A stretch of 64,000 bases of DNA from Flavobacteriaceae bacterium UBA3339 (lineage in GTDB: Bacteria; Bacteroidota; Bacteroidia; Flavobacteriales; Flavobacteriaceae): the NCBI GenBank assembly GCA_002360925.1, contig DERN01000003.1, forward strand, positions 381,175 to 445,174. The letters run 5' to 3'. Made by a program: the position numbers and the translations under genes. Below are positions 27,239-36,870 of this stretch, piece by piece (the first letter of the stretch is position 1; every line of letters starts with the position of its first letter). The notes under the pieces were generated by a model. It saw only the letters and a list, made by a program, of their open reading frames with translations. It ran no database searches and was not told the DNA's origin.

Positions 27239-27264
27239 TCTATGTTAAGTAATGCAAAAGACGT

Positions 27265-27295
27265 TTGTATTTTAGTAGCATTCGTATTATCTTTG
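27265..27295 (+). promoter_or_regulatory. Promoter with -33 and -7 boxes for the PfkB gene
   Basis: TTG at 27265-27267 and TATCTTTG at 27288-27295, 20 bases apart, a good match to the Bacteroidota arrangement (TTG, about 20 bases, TAnnTTTG). The start codon is 24 bases downstream. Confidence 0.65.
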
Positions 27296-27318
27296 CCTCT
27301 TCATTTACAAACAACTAT

Positions 27319-28248
27319 ATGAGTAAGTTATTGATTGTGGGAACGGTTGCATTTGACGCAATTGAAACTCCGTTCGGCAAAACAGATAAAATCTTAGGTG
27401 GCGCGGCAACTTATATTGGGTTATCGGCTTCACATTTCAACATAGAATCTGCGATTGTATCTGTAATTGGCGAAGATTTTCCACAAGAATATTTAGATTT
27501 ATTAACAGACAGAAAGATTGATGTTTCGGGAATTGAAGTCGTTCCGGGCGGAAAAACATTCTTCTGGAGCGGAAGATATCACAACGATTTAAATTCAAGA
27601 GATACATTAGATACACAATTGAATGTTCTGGCTGATTTTAATCCAATTGTTCCCGAAAATTTCAAAAATGCCGAAGTTGTGATGTTAGGAAATTTACATC
27701 CTAATATTCAAATCAGCGTTTTAGATCAAATGACAAGTAAACCAAAATTAGTTGTTTTGGACACGATGAATTTCTGGATGGATTGCGCTTTAAGCGAACT
27801 GACGGAAGTGATAAAACGTGTAGATGTTATTACGATTAATGACGAAGAGGCACGACAATTATCGGGCGAATATTCGTTAGTAAAAGCAGCGCAGCTTATA
27901 CACGAAATGGGACCAAAATACGTTGTAATTAAAAAAGGAGAACACGGCGCAATGTTGTTTAACAACGACCAGATTTTCTATGCCCCAGCATTACCTTTAA
28001 AAGAAGTTTTTGATCCAACCGGAGCAGGAGATACTTTTGCAGGCGGTTTTTCGGGATATTTAGCTCAAACGAACGATATTTCATTCGAAAATATGAAAAA
28101 TGCCATTGTTTACGGTTCAAATTTAGCTTCATTCTGTGTAGAGAAATTTGGAACAGAGCGCATGGAAAATTTACAGCGCAACGAAGTAAACAAACGCTTA
28201 CAAGAATTTAAACAATTAACTCAGTTCAATATTGAGTTATCAGAATAA
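27319..28248 (+). CDS. PfkB-family sugar/nucleoside kinase
   Basis: ATP-dependent kinase of the ribokinase-like fold, 309 residues from the ATG at 27319 (MSKLLIVGTVAFDAI). An upstream in-frame codon at 27265 is rejected because it overlaps the promoter. Signatures are the substrate region GKTDKILGGAATYIGL, the anion hole and catalytic Asp in FDPTGAGDTFAGGFSGYLA near residue 238, and VVIKKGEHGAMLF. The substrate cannot be told from sequence; family members phosphorylate ribose, fructose, adenosine and others. The purF gene follows after a terminator and may suggest a purine link. Confidence 0.85.
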   Translation: MSKLLIVGTVAFDAIETPFGKTDKILGGAATYIGLSASHFNIESAIVSVIGEDFPQEYLDLLTDRKIDVSGIEVVPGGKTFFWSGRYHNDLNSRDTLDTQLNVLADFNPIVPENFKNAEVVMLGNLHPNIQISVLDQMTSKPKLVVLDTMNFWMDCALSELTEVIKRVDVITINDEEARQLSGEYSLVKAAQLIHEMGPKYVVIKKGEHGAMLFNNDQIFYAPALPLKEVFDPTGAGDTFAGGFSGYLAQTNDISFENMKNAIVYGSNLASFCVEKFGTERMENLQRNEVNKRLQEFKQLTQFNIELSE

Positions 28249-28252
28249 CACA

Positions 28253-28276
28253 AGGCCTCGTTACGGGGTCTTTTTT
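28253..28276 (+). terminator. Terminator between the PfkB gene and purF
   Basis: AGGCCTC/GGGGTCT stem (two G-U pairs), 5-base loop, T6. Confidence 0.75.
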
Positions 28277-28308
28277 GGTTTAACAACAAACACAACAGCA
28301 TCTTTACA

Positions 28309-30210
28309 ATGAGTGACGCTATTAAACACGAATGCGGTATTGCATTATTAAGACTTAAAAAGCCATTATCTTTCTACAAAGAAAAATATGGAACGTCGTT
28401 CTACGCAGTGCAAAAAATGTATTTGCTTTTAGAGAAACAACACAATCGCGGGCAAGACGGAGCAGGTTTAGCAAGTATTAAATTAGATATGCAACCGGGC
28501 GAACGATACATTAGCCGTGTGCGTTCGAATAAACCGCAACCAATTCAAGATATTTTTACGCAAATCAATCAAAGAATCAATCAGGAATTAGAGGATCATC
28601 CTGAATGGGCAAATGATATCGAAGAGCAAAAAAGACAAATTCCGTATTTGGGCGAAGTGTATTTAGGTCACGTTCGTTATGGTACGTTCGGAAAAAATAA
28701 TATCGAAAGTGTTCATCCGTTTTTACGTCAAAACAATTGGATGCACCGTAATTTAATTGTTGCCGGAAACTTTAATCTTACAAACGTTAAAGAGCTTTTT
28801 AACGATTTAGTTCGCCTGGGACAACACCCGAAAGAAATGGCGGACACCGTTACTGTAATGGAAAAAATTGGTCATTTTTTAGATGACGAAGTAGAAGATT
28901 TGTACTTTGAGTTACGCGATAAAGAAGGAATGTCTAAAAAAGAAGCTTCGCCGGTTATTGGAGAACGTTTAGATGTTGGAAGAATTTTGCGTAGAGCTTC
29001 AAAAAACTGGGACGGTGGTTTTGCAATGGCTGGAATGATTGGTCATGGCGATGCGTTTGTTTTTCGCGATCCGGCAGGAATTAGACCAGCTTTTTACTAC
29101 GAAGATGATGAAATTGTTGTAGTTGCTTCTGAACGTCCGGTTATTCAAACGGCTTTTAATGTTCCTTTTGAAGATATTAAAGAATTAGATCCAGGAAAAG
29201 CGATCATTATCAAGAAAAATGGTCACGTTTCTTTCGAACAAATATTAGAACCTTTAGCTCGTAAAGCATGTTCTTTCGAGCGAATTTATTTCTCTCGTGG
29301 AAATGACGCTTCGATCTATCAAGAGCGCAAGCAATTGGGTAAAACCATGATGCCTGTAATTTTGAAAGAATTAAACGAAGATGTTGAGAACGCGGTTTTT
29401 TCTTATATTCCCAATACGGCGGAAGTTTCGTTTTTTGGAATGATGGAAGGAGCACAAGAATTTTTAAATCGTAAGAAAACGCAAAAGATTTTAGCTGAAG
29501 AAGGAAATCTTTCTACTGAAAAATTAAACGAAATCTTATCTAAAACAATTCGTACCGAAAAAATTACGATTAAAGACGCGAAATTAAGAACGTTTATTAC
29601 CGACGATAGTAATCGCGACGATATGGTAGCGCACGTTTACGATGTTACGTACGGAGTTGTAAAACCAACCGATACGTTAATTGTTATTGACGATAGTATT
29701 GTGCGCGGGACAACATTGAAAAAGTCGATTATTAGAATGTTAGATCGTTTAAATCCAAAGAAAATTATTGTGGTTTCATCTGCACCGCAAATTCGTTATC
29801 CGGATTGTTACGGAATCGACATGGCAAAATTAGAAACGTTAATTGCTTTTAATGCTACGTTAGAATTGTTGAAAGATCGCAATATGTATCATATTATCGA
29901 CGAGATTTATGAAAAATGTAAGGCACAGGAAACACTTCCAGATTCTGAAGTTGTAAACTATGTGAACGAGATGTATGCTCCGTTTACAGATGAAGAAATT
30001 TCGGATAAGATTTCAGAAATGCTTCGCCCTGCAGATGTAAAAGCCGAAGTAAAGATTATGTTCCAAACAGTCGAAAATCTTCATATTTCATGTCCTGAAA
30101 ACTTAGGAGATTGGTATTTTACTGGAGATTATCCTACAGCAGGCGGAAACAGAGTCGTAAATCGTGCTTTTATGAACTTTTACGAAGGAAAAGACGCAAG
30201 AGCTTATTGA
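28309..30210 (+). CDS. purF: Amidophosphoribosyltransferase
   Basis: Commits PRPP to purine synthesis by making 5-phosphoribosylamine from glutamine. The 633 residues have an N-terminal Ntn glutaminase domain (after a short propeptide, Cys9 in KHECGIALLRL; QHNRGQDGAGLA; GHVRYGTFG; FRDPAGIRPAFYY) and a C-terminal phosphoribosyltransferase domain with VIDDSIVRGTTLKKSI near residue 462. It is about 130 residues longer than the E. coli enzyme owing to insertions around residues 75-105 and 385-430 and a C-terminal tail, a form common in Bacteroidota. Confidence 0.92.
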   Translation: MSDAIKHECGIALLRLKKPLSFYKEKYGTSFYAVQKMYLLLEKQHNRGQDGAGLASIKLDMQPGERYISRVRSNKPQPIQDIFTQINQRINQELEDHPEWANDIEEQKRQIPYLGEVYLGHVRYGTFGKNNIESVHPFLRQNNWMHRNLIVAGNFNLTNVKELFNDLVRLGQHPKEMADTVTVMEKIGHFLDDEVEDLYFELRDKEGMSKKEASPVIGERLDVGRILRRASKNWDGGFAMAGMIGHGDAFVFRDPAGIRPAFYYEDDEIVVVASERPVIQTAFNVPFEDIKELDPGKAIIIKKNGHVSFEQILEPLARKACSFERIYFSRGNDASIYQERKQLGKTMMPVILKELNEDVENAVFSYIPNTAEVSFFGMMEGAQEFLNRKKTQKILAEEGNLSTEKLNEILSKTIRTEKITIKDAKLRTFITDDSNRDDMVAHVYDVTYGVVKPTDTLIVIDDSIVRGTTLKKSIIRMLDRLNPKKIIVVSSAPQIRYPDCYGIDMAKLETLIAFNATLELLKDRNMYHIIDEIYEKCKAQETLPDSEVVNYVNEMYAPFTDEEISDKISEMLRPADVKAEVKIMFQTVENLHISCPENLGDWYFTGDYPTAGGNRVVNRAFMNFYEGKDARAY

Positions 30211-30220
30211 TAAAACTTAA

Positions 30221-30260
30221 AAAACAACAGATTGACAAAAAATAATCTGTTGTTTTTACT
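30221..30260 (+). terminator. Terminator after purF
   Basis: A 13-bp stem AAAACAACAGATT/AATCTGTTGTTTT with a 10-base loop and following T run. Confidence 0.88.
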
Positions 30261-30376
30261 TTCAAAAGCCCTCCTCCTTTCATTTCTCTTTAAGAAAACA
30301 TATAACTACAATAGCAAATTGTACAGGCTATGATCAAAGTATTTTTCACATTACCTTCCACAGTTTGAAAACCTAA

Positions 30377-30604
30377 AGATATAAAAAAAATGAAAAACAT
30401 TTTAATTCCGCTTTTCCAAATATCTCAAATGATGATTATATGGGAAGTCACTGGTTAGGTAGTTTTGCTTTACAGGCTTTGGATGCGGAGTAATATACAT
30501 TCTTTGGTTTGAAGACGAAAAATGAACAATCTTGGTATTCACACGCGTTTAATGATGGAACAGAGTATTTGAATTATATAATTGAGGTAGTCTTAACTAA
30601 TTAA
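30377..30604 (+). pseudogene. Remnants of one or two lost genes
   Basis: Bases 30377-30493 read as an open C-terminal fragment with SNDDYMGSHWLGSFALQ and a stop. The HWLGSFA pattern resembles the C-terminus of DUF2891-type proteins, but the fragment has no start codon and a stop lies just upstream. Bases 30493-30604 read in another frame as a short tail with QSWYSHAFNDGTEYLNY and a stop. The wider gap 30261-30671 holds nothing else. Confidence 0.45.
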
Positions 30605-30671
30605 AAACGCAAACCTAATCTGAGTAGCTTTTGTCCGTTGATTATATGTAGATTAGGAATAATAATTCCTC

Positions 30672-31094
30672 CTACCTCTCATAATATTCTAACAAATACT
30701 TTATAATATCAGTAGTTGTAACAATTCCGACTAATTTATTTTCGTATGTAACAGGAAGTGCTCTAAAATCGCTTGATGCAAAAATTTCGGCAACTTCTTT
30801 AATGCTCGTATAACTTAAAACGGTTGTTACGTCTTTTGTCATCACTTGTTTTAAAGAAAACATATTGTATAAAGTAGTAGTTACTTCCGTATCATCGTCT
30901 GAATAATCTGCTAACGAAACCTTTAATAAATCGGTATAGCTAATAATTCCGACTATTTCTGAACCGGAGAGAACCGGAATATGTCTAATATTGTGTTCTT
31001 TAAAAAGGGCTTCGGCTTTTGTTAAAGAGTCGTCAATGTTTAATTTGATAACATTTTTCGACATAATCTGAGATACAGGAACAATAGGTTTCAT
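30672..31094 (-). CDS. CBS-domain pair protein
   Basis: A 140-residue cytoplasmic protein made of two CBS motifs (roughly residues 8-65 and 78-138), which pair to bind adenosyl nucleotides. The ATG at 31094 (MKPIVPVSQIMSKNVIKL) is preferred to a codon 13 residues upstream. Each half has the typical pattern, e.g. AEALFKEHNIRHIPVLSGSEIVGIIS and DFRALPVTYENKLVGIVTTTDI. No effector domain is attached. A decayed copy of its last 70 bases is found 15 kb away at 15576. Confidence 0.88.
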   Translation of the reverse strand: MKPIVPVSQIMSKNVIKLNIDDSLTKAEALFKEHNIRHIPVLSGSEIVGIISYTDLLKVSLADYSDDDTEVTTTLYNMFSLKQVMTKDVTTVLSYTSIKEVAEIFASSDFRALPVTYENKLVGIVTTTDIIKYLLEYYER

Positions 31095-31167
31095 AGTGCA
31101 TAAGTTTATAGTCAAATATAAACCGATTTGCATATAAATCGCATGATAAAAATCAGATAATAAAATA

Positions 31168-31196
31168 AAAAAGCTACTTTAAAAAAGCAGCTTTTT
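31168..31196. terminator. Hairpin upstream of the CBS gene
   Basis: AAAAAGCT/AGCTTTTT stem with a 13-base loop. It could end minus-strand transcription arriving from ssb. Confidence 0.5.
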
Positions 31197-31494
31197 ACAC
31201 TAACAACAATTTCATTTCTTTTCTTCTAGCATTCCCGTTTGTTTTCTCAAACATAAAATTATGACAATAATTTAGATCTACTTTATAGTAACTGCCCATG
31301 AAACTATATGGAATTCGATCTTAAATTTGTTTCTGTTTAGTAGGAAACGTCAATTCTCTTGCTGAATTAAGAAAATCCTTTTAATAAAAACCCTAAAACT
31401 TTACTTATAACTTTTTCAGAACTTTATATATTTAGACACATGAGTTACATTTTGGTCACATAAATTCTAAAAAATTCTTTAAAAAACTAGATCG
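31197..31494. other. Gene-free spacer between ssb and the CBS gene
   Basis: No coding frame, repeat or clear promoter was seen on either strand; the DNA is AT-rich and unremarkable. Confidence 0.5.
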
Positions 31495-31821
31495 TTAAAA
31501 AAGCACCACTTCATCTACTACAATTTCAGTAACATATCGTTTAATTCCGTCTTTGTCATCGTAGCTTCTGTAAGTTAACTTTCCCGAAATAGCAATTTCC
31601 TTTCCTTTTTCAACGTATTTCTCGAAAATATCTGCAACTTTTCCCCAAGCAACTAAATTGTGCCATTGAGTTGTTTCAACTTTTTCATTCTTATCGTTGT
31701 AATATACTTCATTTGTTGCCAAAGAACAACTAACCAATTTGTTACCGTTTTCGAATGTTTTCTTTTCCGGATTGTTGCCTACTCTCCCGATTAAGCGAAC
31801 ACTGTTTCTTAATGTACTCAT
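31495..31821 (-). CDS. ssb: Single-stranded DNA-binding protein (short form)
   Basis: A 108-residue protein consisting of one OB-fold: NSVRLIGRVGNNPEKKTFENGNKLVSCSLATNE, TQWHNLVAWGKVADIFEKYVEKGKEIAISGKLTYRSY and the final strand VTEIVVDEVVLF. It stops at the end of the OB-fold and so has no acidic C-terminal tip of the kind that recruits partner proteins in full-length SSB. It may be a secondary SSB. It lies 114 bases downstream of the AAA+ ATPase gene, on the same strand. Confidence 0.9.
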   Translation of the reverse strand: MSTLRNSVRLIGRVGNNPEKKTFENGNKLVSCSLATNEVYYNDKNEKVETTQWHNLVAWGKVADIFEKYVEKGKEIAISGKLTYRSYDDKDGIKRYVTEIVVDEVVLF

Positions 31822-31935
31822 GGCGGTTATTTTTTTATTAAACTTGTGTGATATATGATAAATATTTTTGAAAATACAAAAAATATTTTAAAATCATCAT
31901 ATAAAAGGAATATTTACTTCGTTTTTATAGATTAG

Positions 31936-34900
31936 TTAAGATTTATTATATTGAATTGCTTTTATGATTCCTTCTAAATTTTCGTTGAATTCTAATAATT
32001 GCCCAAAAACTTTATCTTCTTGTGCTAATCCGCCGTGTTTGTTGTTTTTCCTAAAGATTTCTTTGATTTCATTCCAACGAAGTTTTTCATCTTCGGTCAA
32101 TAAATCGGCTAGTTCTTTCCATCTTAACAAATTACTTTCGGTGTTCGAAGTCAACGTTTGCGATTCGCTTTCATAATGCGTAACAAGCAATTGGTTCACT
32201 TCTTCTTCGTTCATCATCGGAACAACTTGCGCAATTAATTTATTCATATTTCGATACGATCCTTGCATTTTAAAAGCGGGTTCGGTTCGGTAAGCGTCTT
32301 GCATTGCCGCACTTTGAATGTATTGCTGATTGACTTTTAAAACTATATTCCGAATTTTAAATGCGTGTTTTAAAACCGAAATAAAATCGTCGATTTCCTG
32401 TTTAGTATAAACTCCTTCTAAATCCGATAATTGTTCTGCATTTTGCGAAACAAATTGAATCAAAGCATAAAAATCTTGAAACGACGTACTCGCAATTTTC
32501 TCTAAGTACGGGTTTTCAATCGCAGCATTTTCAATTAAACTCAACGCAAATAAATGTGCCGTATCACCAATAACATCTCCCAAATTGTAAACATCGGCAC
32601 GATTTGCCAACATATCCGGAATCTGAAATTTTGTTCCGCTTTCGGTATACGGATTTCCAGCCATTACCACACAAAAACGTTTTCCGCGCAAATCGTAGGT
32701 TTTACTTTCTCCTTCAAAAATTCCGTCCATTTTTCGTTGTCCGTCTGCTAACGAAATGAATTTCTGTAAAAATTCAGCACTTAAATGTTGAATATCGTCT
32801 AAATATAACATGACATTATCTGCCATTTCAAACGACAAATTGATCTTTTTTAATTCTTCGCGTTCGCCCGACGTTTTCGCTTCCATCGGATCAATCGAAG
32901 TAATGGAATGTCCAATTGTTGGTCCGTTTATTTTTACAAAATGCAAGCCCATTGTTTTGGCAACGTATTCCATTAAAGTGGTTTTTCCGTAGCCTGGCGG
33001 CGAAATCAACAACAACATTCCCATTCGCGAAGTGCGTTTGTTTTCGCCGGCTGTCCCTAATTGTTTGGCTAAATTGTTTCCGATTAAAGGAAAATACACT
33101 TCGTTAATGAGCTTGTTCCGAACAAACGAAGTCAGAACTTTCGGTTCTAATTCTTTAACTTTTAACGATTTTTCGTAATCCTTGCTTAATTGTTCTTTTA
33201 AAGACAAAAACGCTTCAAATCGAGGAGCTTTATTTTGAGTAAAATCGGTTAATTTTTGAATGAAATCATAATAATTTAAAGTAATTTTTCCGTCTTCTAA
33301 AATCGGATGATTTCCTTTTAAACCTTCTAAAACAATCGAATCTTTTCCAAAAATCAATTGATACGATTCTTTATCAAAAAGCAATAAAATCGCCGTTTCA
33401 TCAATGTAAGGTCTTAACTTTTCATCATTAAATTCATCTACAAAAGCATGCAGCCAATTCGCGATTAAATAAAAGCGATCGGTTATTGAAAATTGCTCAT
33501 TCTGAACATCATCTTGAAAGGTTTTCCATGATTTTTTATCTTGTAATGTTCGAACAAATTCTTGTTTTAGATGATCGGAAGTTTCACTTATCGCGAATTT
33601 TTTATAATTGCTGAACGATCCAAAAATATATCGAGCTACATTTTCAGCTTTCATCAACGTAATGTCGATTGTTGTTTCCCATTGATCGAATGCAAAAACC
33701 AATTGATTAATGACCGATTGATAGCGCTGACTTTTAGGAAAAGTTTGCAGAACAGCCTGTGTTGATTGAATTAACGCAAATAACTTTTCCTGATCTTGAA
33801 TAGATAATTGATTCCAAAAAAGCTGTGCAATTGCTCGGGTTTTAACATCATAACGCAATACATCTAACTTTTGATCCATTGTTTTTAGTGCATCGAAAAT
33901 TGCCAAAGCATCAAAATTGTGAACACCTTTTACATAACCCTCTGAATAATTTTGTTCAATGGTTTGATTGATAAAAGCAGTTGCATCAAAATCAATTGAA
34001 TCGTTAGAAGCTAAAAAGGTTTTAAAAGCCAAATATTCTGCTCTATACACTTTTAAATCTTCCGAAACCAATTCCTGATTCCAAATATCTTGATACGAAT
34101 TCAGTTCAACATTCTGTACTTTTTGATAAAAACTGGTTCCTGTAAGATGATAAAATAATTCGTTATTGCGATTCACCAACGTTAAACTCAACGATTGGTT
34201 GTTAACCGTGAATTTGTGTTTCCCAAGCGCAATAATATTTTGTCCGTCTACATATAATTCGTTTTTATCCCGAAGAATTCTAAGCGCATCTTCTTGCGAT
34301 TTCTTAAGAAGATTCTCTAAATTTTCGGCTTTCGAAACATCATTCAATTCTTTTAAATCGGCAATTAATTGGCGGATTTTATCGACCATAATATCCGAAG
34401 CATAAAAACTCAGAACCTCTTCTTTTACCGAAAAAGATTTTGCTTTATTTTCAATATTTTTAAGAACACGTAAACCAATTTGCTCTAACGAAATCGCTTT
34501 TTTATTGATTTGCTCAACAATTAATTCACGTTTAGAATGAAAGGCTTTAATAACCTCATCGCGTTTGTCGGCAATTTTTAAAGCAAATTCATCAATATCC
34601 GAAAATTTACTTTCTAATTCCTCTAACTGAACAACAATTTTGGTATAATATTCATCAACCTTTTCGGCTGTTGTAGAAAGTTCTAAATAATTGGTAACCG
34701 ACTGTTCTAACAAAGTTAATTGAGCCGAAAATTCTGCAATTGCTTCTTTATTGCGCAACGAATTAATTTTACGAGTTAATTGCGCACGTACTTCATTTAA
34801 CGAAGCAAAAATGAGCGAAATCTTCTCAATAATTTTCGTTGTTTGCGTTGCATCTTCAATTTTAAGGCTGTTTAAAATATCGATTAACAATTCTAATTCG

Positions 34901-36780
34901 CTCGAAATTTCGGTATTAATTTGTTCAACAATTCTTGCATCAAACGCTTTTTCTATAAGGGCAACTTGTTCTTTTTGTTCTGCAACTTTTTGTTCATACG
35001 GCAATAAAGCTTCGTCTTGTAACAAAAACTGAATTGTAGCATTCGATACATCTAAAGTTATGGTTTGAAGTTTCTCTAAAAGCACTTCGATTTTGTCGAT
35101 TGCACTGTAACGAACGCTTTTTAAATCGATTAATTCTCCTTGAAGCTTGCGCGCATTAGCTAATTGATGCACCAATTGATCTAACGAAACAATGATGGTG
35201 CTGTTAATTGAAAAAAGGAAATCTTCTAAACGTTTTTCTGCTTTTTGAAACAGTTCGTCGGCATGTTTTCGTTGCGTTTGTACTTTTACAAATTCGTCAA
35301 TCGCCATATTGGCAACTTCTTTAATTTGCTGCAAAGGTTCGCCCAACTTTTTAAGCGATGCGTCGTGAATCCAGAAATACGAATCTAATAAACCTGTCGA
35401 TTTTTTTAAAACATCTTCATACAAACCTTCGTACGAATCTTCTTTGTTAAGCAATTGCACCACTTCTTGCGCTTCGGCCATTGCCTGCACAATTTGCTTG
35501 TTGCCCACTTTGTATAAAGGATCGTCTTTTCTAGCACCGTTTTCCTGCAAAACCGCAACATAAGGCGTTTCCCAAATTTGAACTTGATGATGACGCGTTG
35601 CTTCTTCTTCGGTTCGGAAATAAATCAAACTTCCGTCTTTAAATATCGTAAAACCATTGCAAACAATAGGCGTTTCGACCGCTTGCTGAATGATATTATA
35701 CGACATTAAAACGTACGTATTGGTTTCGGCTTGTGTAAAAATATATAGAAAATCTTCGCCATTTGGAGAGATGATTTTCTTTAAAAACTGAACATTTTCA
35801 AGATGAGAGTCGAAGATTTTATGCGTTCCGTTTTGCAAATAATATCCGTTCGAAAAGATGATTCCTTGATTATCTGGAAGCAAAATTGCCGAATTATTTA
35901 ACGAAGGTAGGTTTACAACTTCTTTTGTGCGAACGTTAAAAACAAAAGCCCTAAAATCTTCTTGATACGGTTTAATGCGTACTGCGATTAAGTTTCCTAA
36001 GTCGGCATAATAATATTCGGCATCGTCTAATTGCTGATCTAAATTGGTGACTTTTTCGCTGTAAATTCCTTTTCCGCTATCGGTATTATCTTCAATTTTA
36101 AACGTAATATCGCCTCCAGTTGCTTCAATAAAAATTTTATCTTGAATCGAAATATGCGGAAATTTCCCTAATCTGCGATCTTCTAACGACGTTTTCGTCC
36201 ATTGAAGTTCAAACTGATTTGTTTGTTTTACTTCATGAATGCTTCGATCGTCTTGATAAACCAACGTTCCGCCTTTAATCAACCATTTAAACGCTTTTAA
36301 ATCGTCTACGTTTTTGCTGGTTTGAAAAATCATGTACAGATAATTCTCTGTTCGGCGAAATTTAGAAAAGATCGAATCTCGGTAATATTTATATAGATTT
36401 TGATAATCGGTCAAAAACTGATCATCTTCAATAATATGCAACGATTGCGGAACAAACTGATTGTTTTCGAATGCGTAAATACTAAAAACATCTTCTAATT
36501 TAATTTCGGTTCGCAAACCAAAATGAACGTTATATCCAAAAATACAAATGTTGTCTAACGCAATAATTCCTCTGGCTGCGCAGGTATTTTCGGTATCGAT
36601 TCGCTGATTTGCCTTTAAAACAAATTGCGTGGTATTAAAAACTTCTTTTCGAGCTTCGTTTAACGATTTTAAACGTTCAATCAAGTCTTCTTTTTGTGTG
36701 TGAAGCCTTTTTTGAATGATTTCGTAAGCACCCGAATCAATCGTTATATGTTGTTGATTTGTAACTTTTTCTTTTGGCAT
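31936..36780 (-). CDS. Giant AAA+ ATPase (DUF3686-type, annotated in relatives as DNA repair ATPase)
   Basis: A 1614-residue cytoplasmic protein. The N-terminus (about 10-60) is helical. Residues 65-430 are beta-rich and propeller-like, matching what is called DUF3686. Residues 450-880 are long coiled coils and 890-1230 a mixed helical region. The AAA+ module follows, with Walker A PPGYGKTTLME (Lys1266) and Walker B VMLYLDDIQH (Asp1328/1329), a sensor-1-like VVMAGNP, and a C-terminal helical lid. It is the distal gene of the PspA-flotillin set. 'DNA repair' is only a database-style label; nothing here shows DNA action. An AAA+ motor working on membrane-associated coiled-coil partners is an equally good reading. 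Confidence 0.8.
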   Translation of the reverse strand: MPKEKVTNQQHITIDSGAYEIIQKRLHTQKEDLIERLKSLNEARKEVFNTTQFVLKANQRIDTENTCAARGIIALDNICIFGYNVHFGLRTEIKLEDVFSIYAFENNQFVPQSLHIIEDDQFLTDYQNLYKYYRDSIFSKFRRTENYLYMIFQTSKNVDDLKAFKWLIKGGTLVYQDDRSIHEVKQTNQFELQWTKTSLEDRRLGKFPHISIQDKIFIEATGGDITFKIEDNTDSGKGIYSEKVTNLDQQLDDAEYYYADLGNLIAVRIKPYQEDFRAFVFNVRTKEVVNLPSLNNSAILLPDNQGIIFSNGYYLQNGTHKIFDSHLENVQFLKKIISPNGEDFLYIFTQAETNTYVLMSYNIIQQAVETPIVCNGFTIFKDGSLIYFRTEEEATRHHQVQIWETPYVAVLQENGARKDDPLYKVGNKQIVQAMAEAQEVVQLLNKEDSYEGLYEDVLKKSTGLLDSYFWIHDASLKKLGEPLQQIKEVANMAIDEFVKVQTQRKHADELFQKAEKRLEDFLFSINSTIIVSLDQLVHQLANARKLQGELIDLKSVRYSAIDKIEVLLEKLQTITLDVSNATIQFLLQDEALLPYEQKVAEQKEQVALIEKAFDARIVEQINTEISSELELLIDILNSLKIEDATQTTKIIEKISLIFASLNEVRAQLTRKINSLRNKEAIAEFSAQLTLLEQSVTNYLELSTTAEKVDEYYTKIVVQLEELESKFSDIDEFALKIADKRDEVIKAFHSKRELIVEQINKKAISLEQIGLRVLKNIENKAKSFSVKEEVLSFYASDIMVDKIRQLIADLKELNDVSKAENLENLLKKSQEDALRILRDKNELYVDGQNIIALGKHKFTVNNQSLSLTLVNRNNELFYHLTGTSFYQKVQNVELNSYQDIWNQELVSEDLKVYRAEYLAFKTFLASNDSIDFDATAFINQTIEQNYSEGYVKGVHNFDALAIFDALKTMDQKLDVLRYDVKTRAIAQLFWNQLSIQDQEKLFALIQSTQAVLQTFPKSQRYQSVINQLVFAFDQWETTIDITLMKAENVARYIFGSFSNYKKFAISETSDHLKQEFVRTLQDKKSWKTFQDDVQNEQFSITDRFYLIANWLHAFVDEFNDEKLRPYIDETAILLLFDKESYQLIFGKDSIVLEGLKGNHPILEDGKITLNYYDFIQKLTDFTQNKAPRFEAFLSLKEQLSKDYEKSLKVKELEPKVLTSFVRNKLINEVYFPLIGNNLAKQLGTAGENKRTSRMGMLLLISPPGYGKTTLMEYVAKTMGLHFVKINGPTIGHSITSIDPMEAKTSGEREELKKINLSFEMADNVMLYLDDIQHLSAEFLQKFISLADGQRKMDGIFEGESKTYDLRGKRFCVVMAGNPYTESGTKFQIPDMLANRADVYNLGDVIGDTAHLFALSLIENAAIENPYLEKIASTSFQDFYALIQFVSQNAEQLSDLEGVYTKQEIDDFISVLKHAFKIRNIVLKVNQQYIQSAAMQDAYRTEPAFKMQGSYRNMNKLIAQVVPMMNEEEVNQLLVTHYESESQTLTSNTESNLLRWKELADLLTEDEKLRWNEIKEIFRKNNKHGGLAQEDKVFGQLLEFNENLEGIIKAIQYNKS

Positions 36781-36870
36781 TGATTAAAGAATTAATGCGT
36801 TAATAGAAAGAATAAAAGCTTGCCGTTTTGTACGTTTTGCCGCAACGGCAAGCTTGGCACAAGTGTTGAG

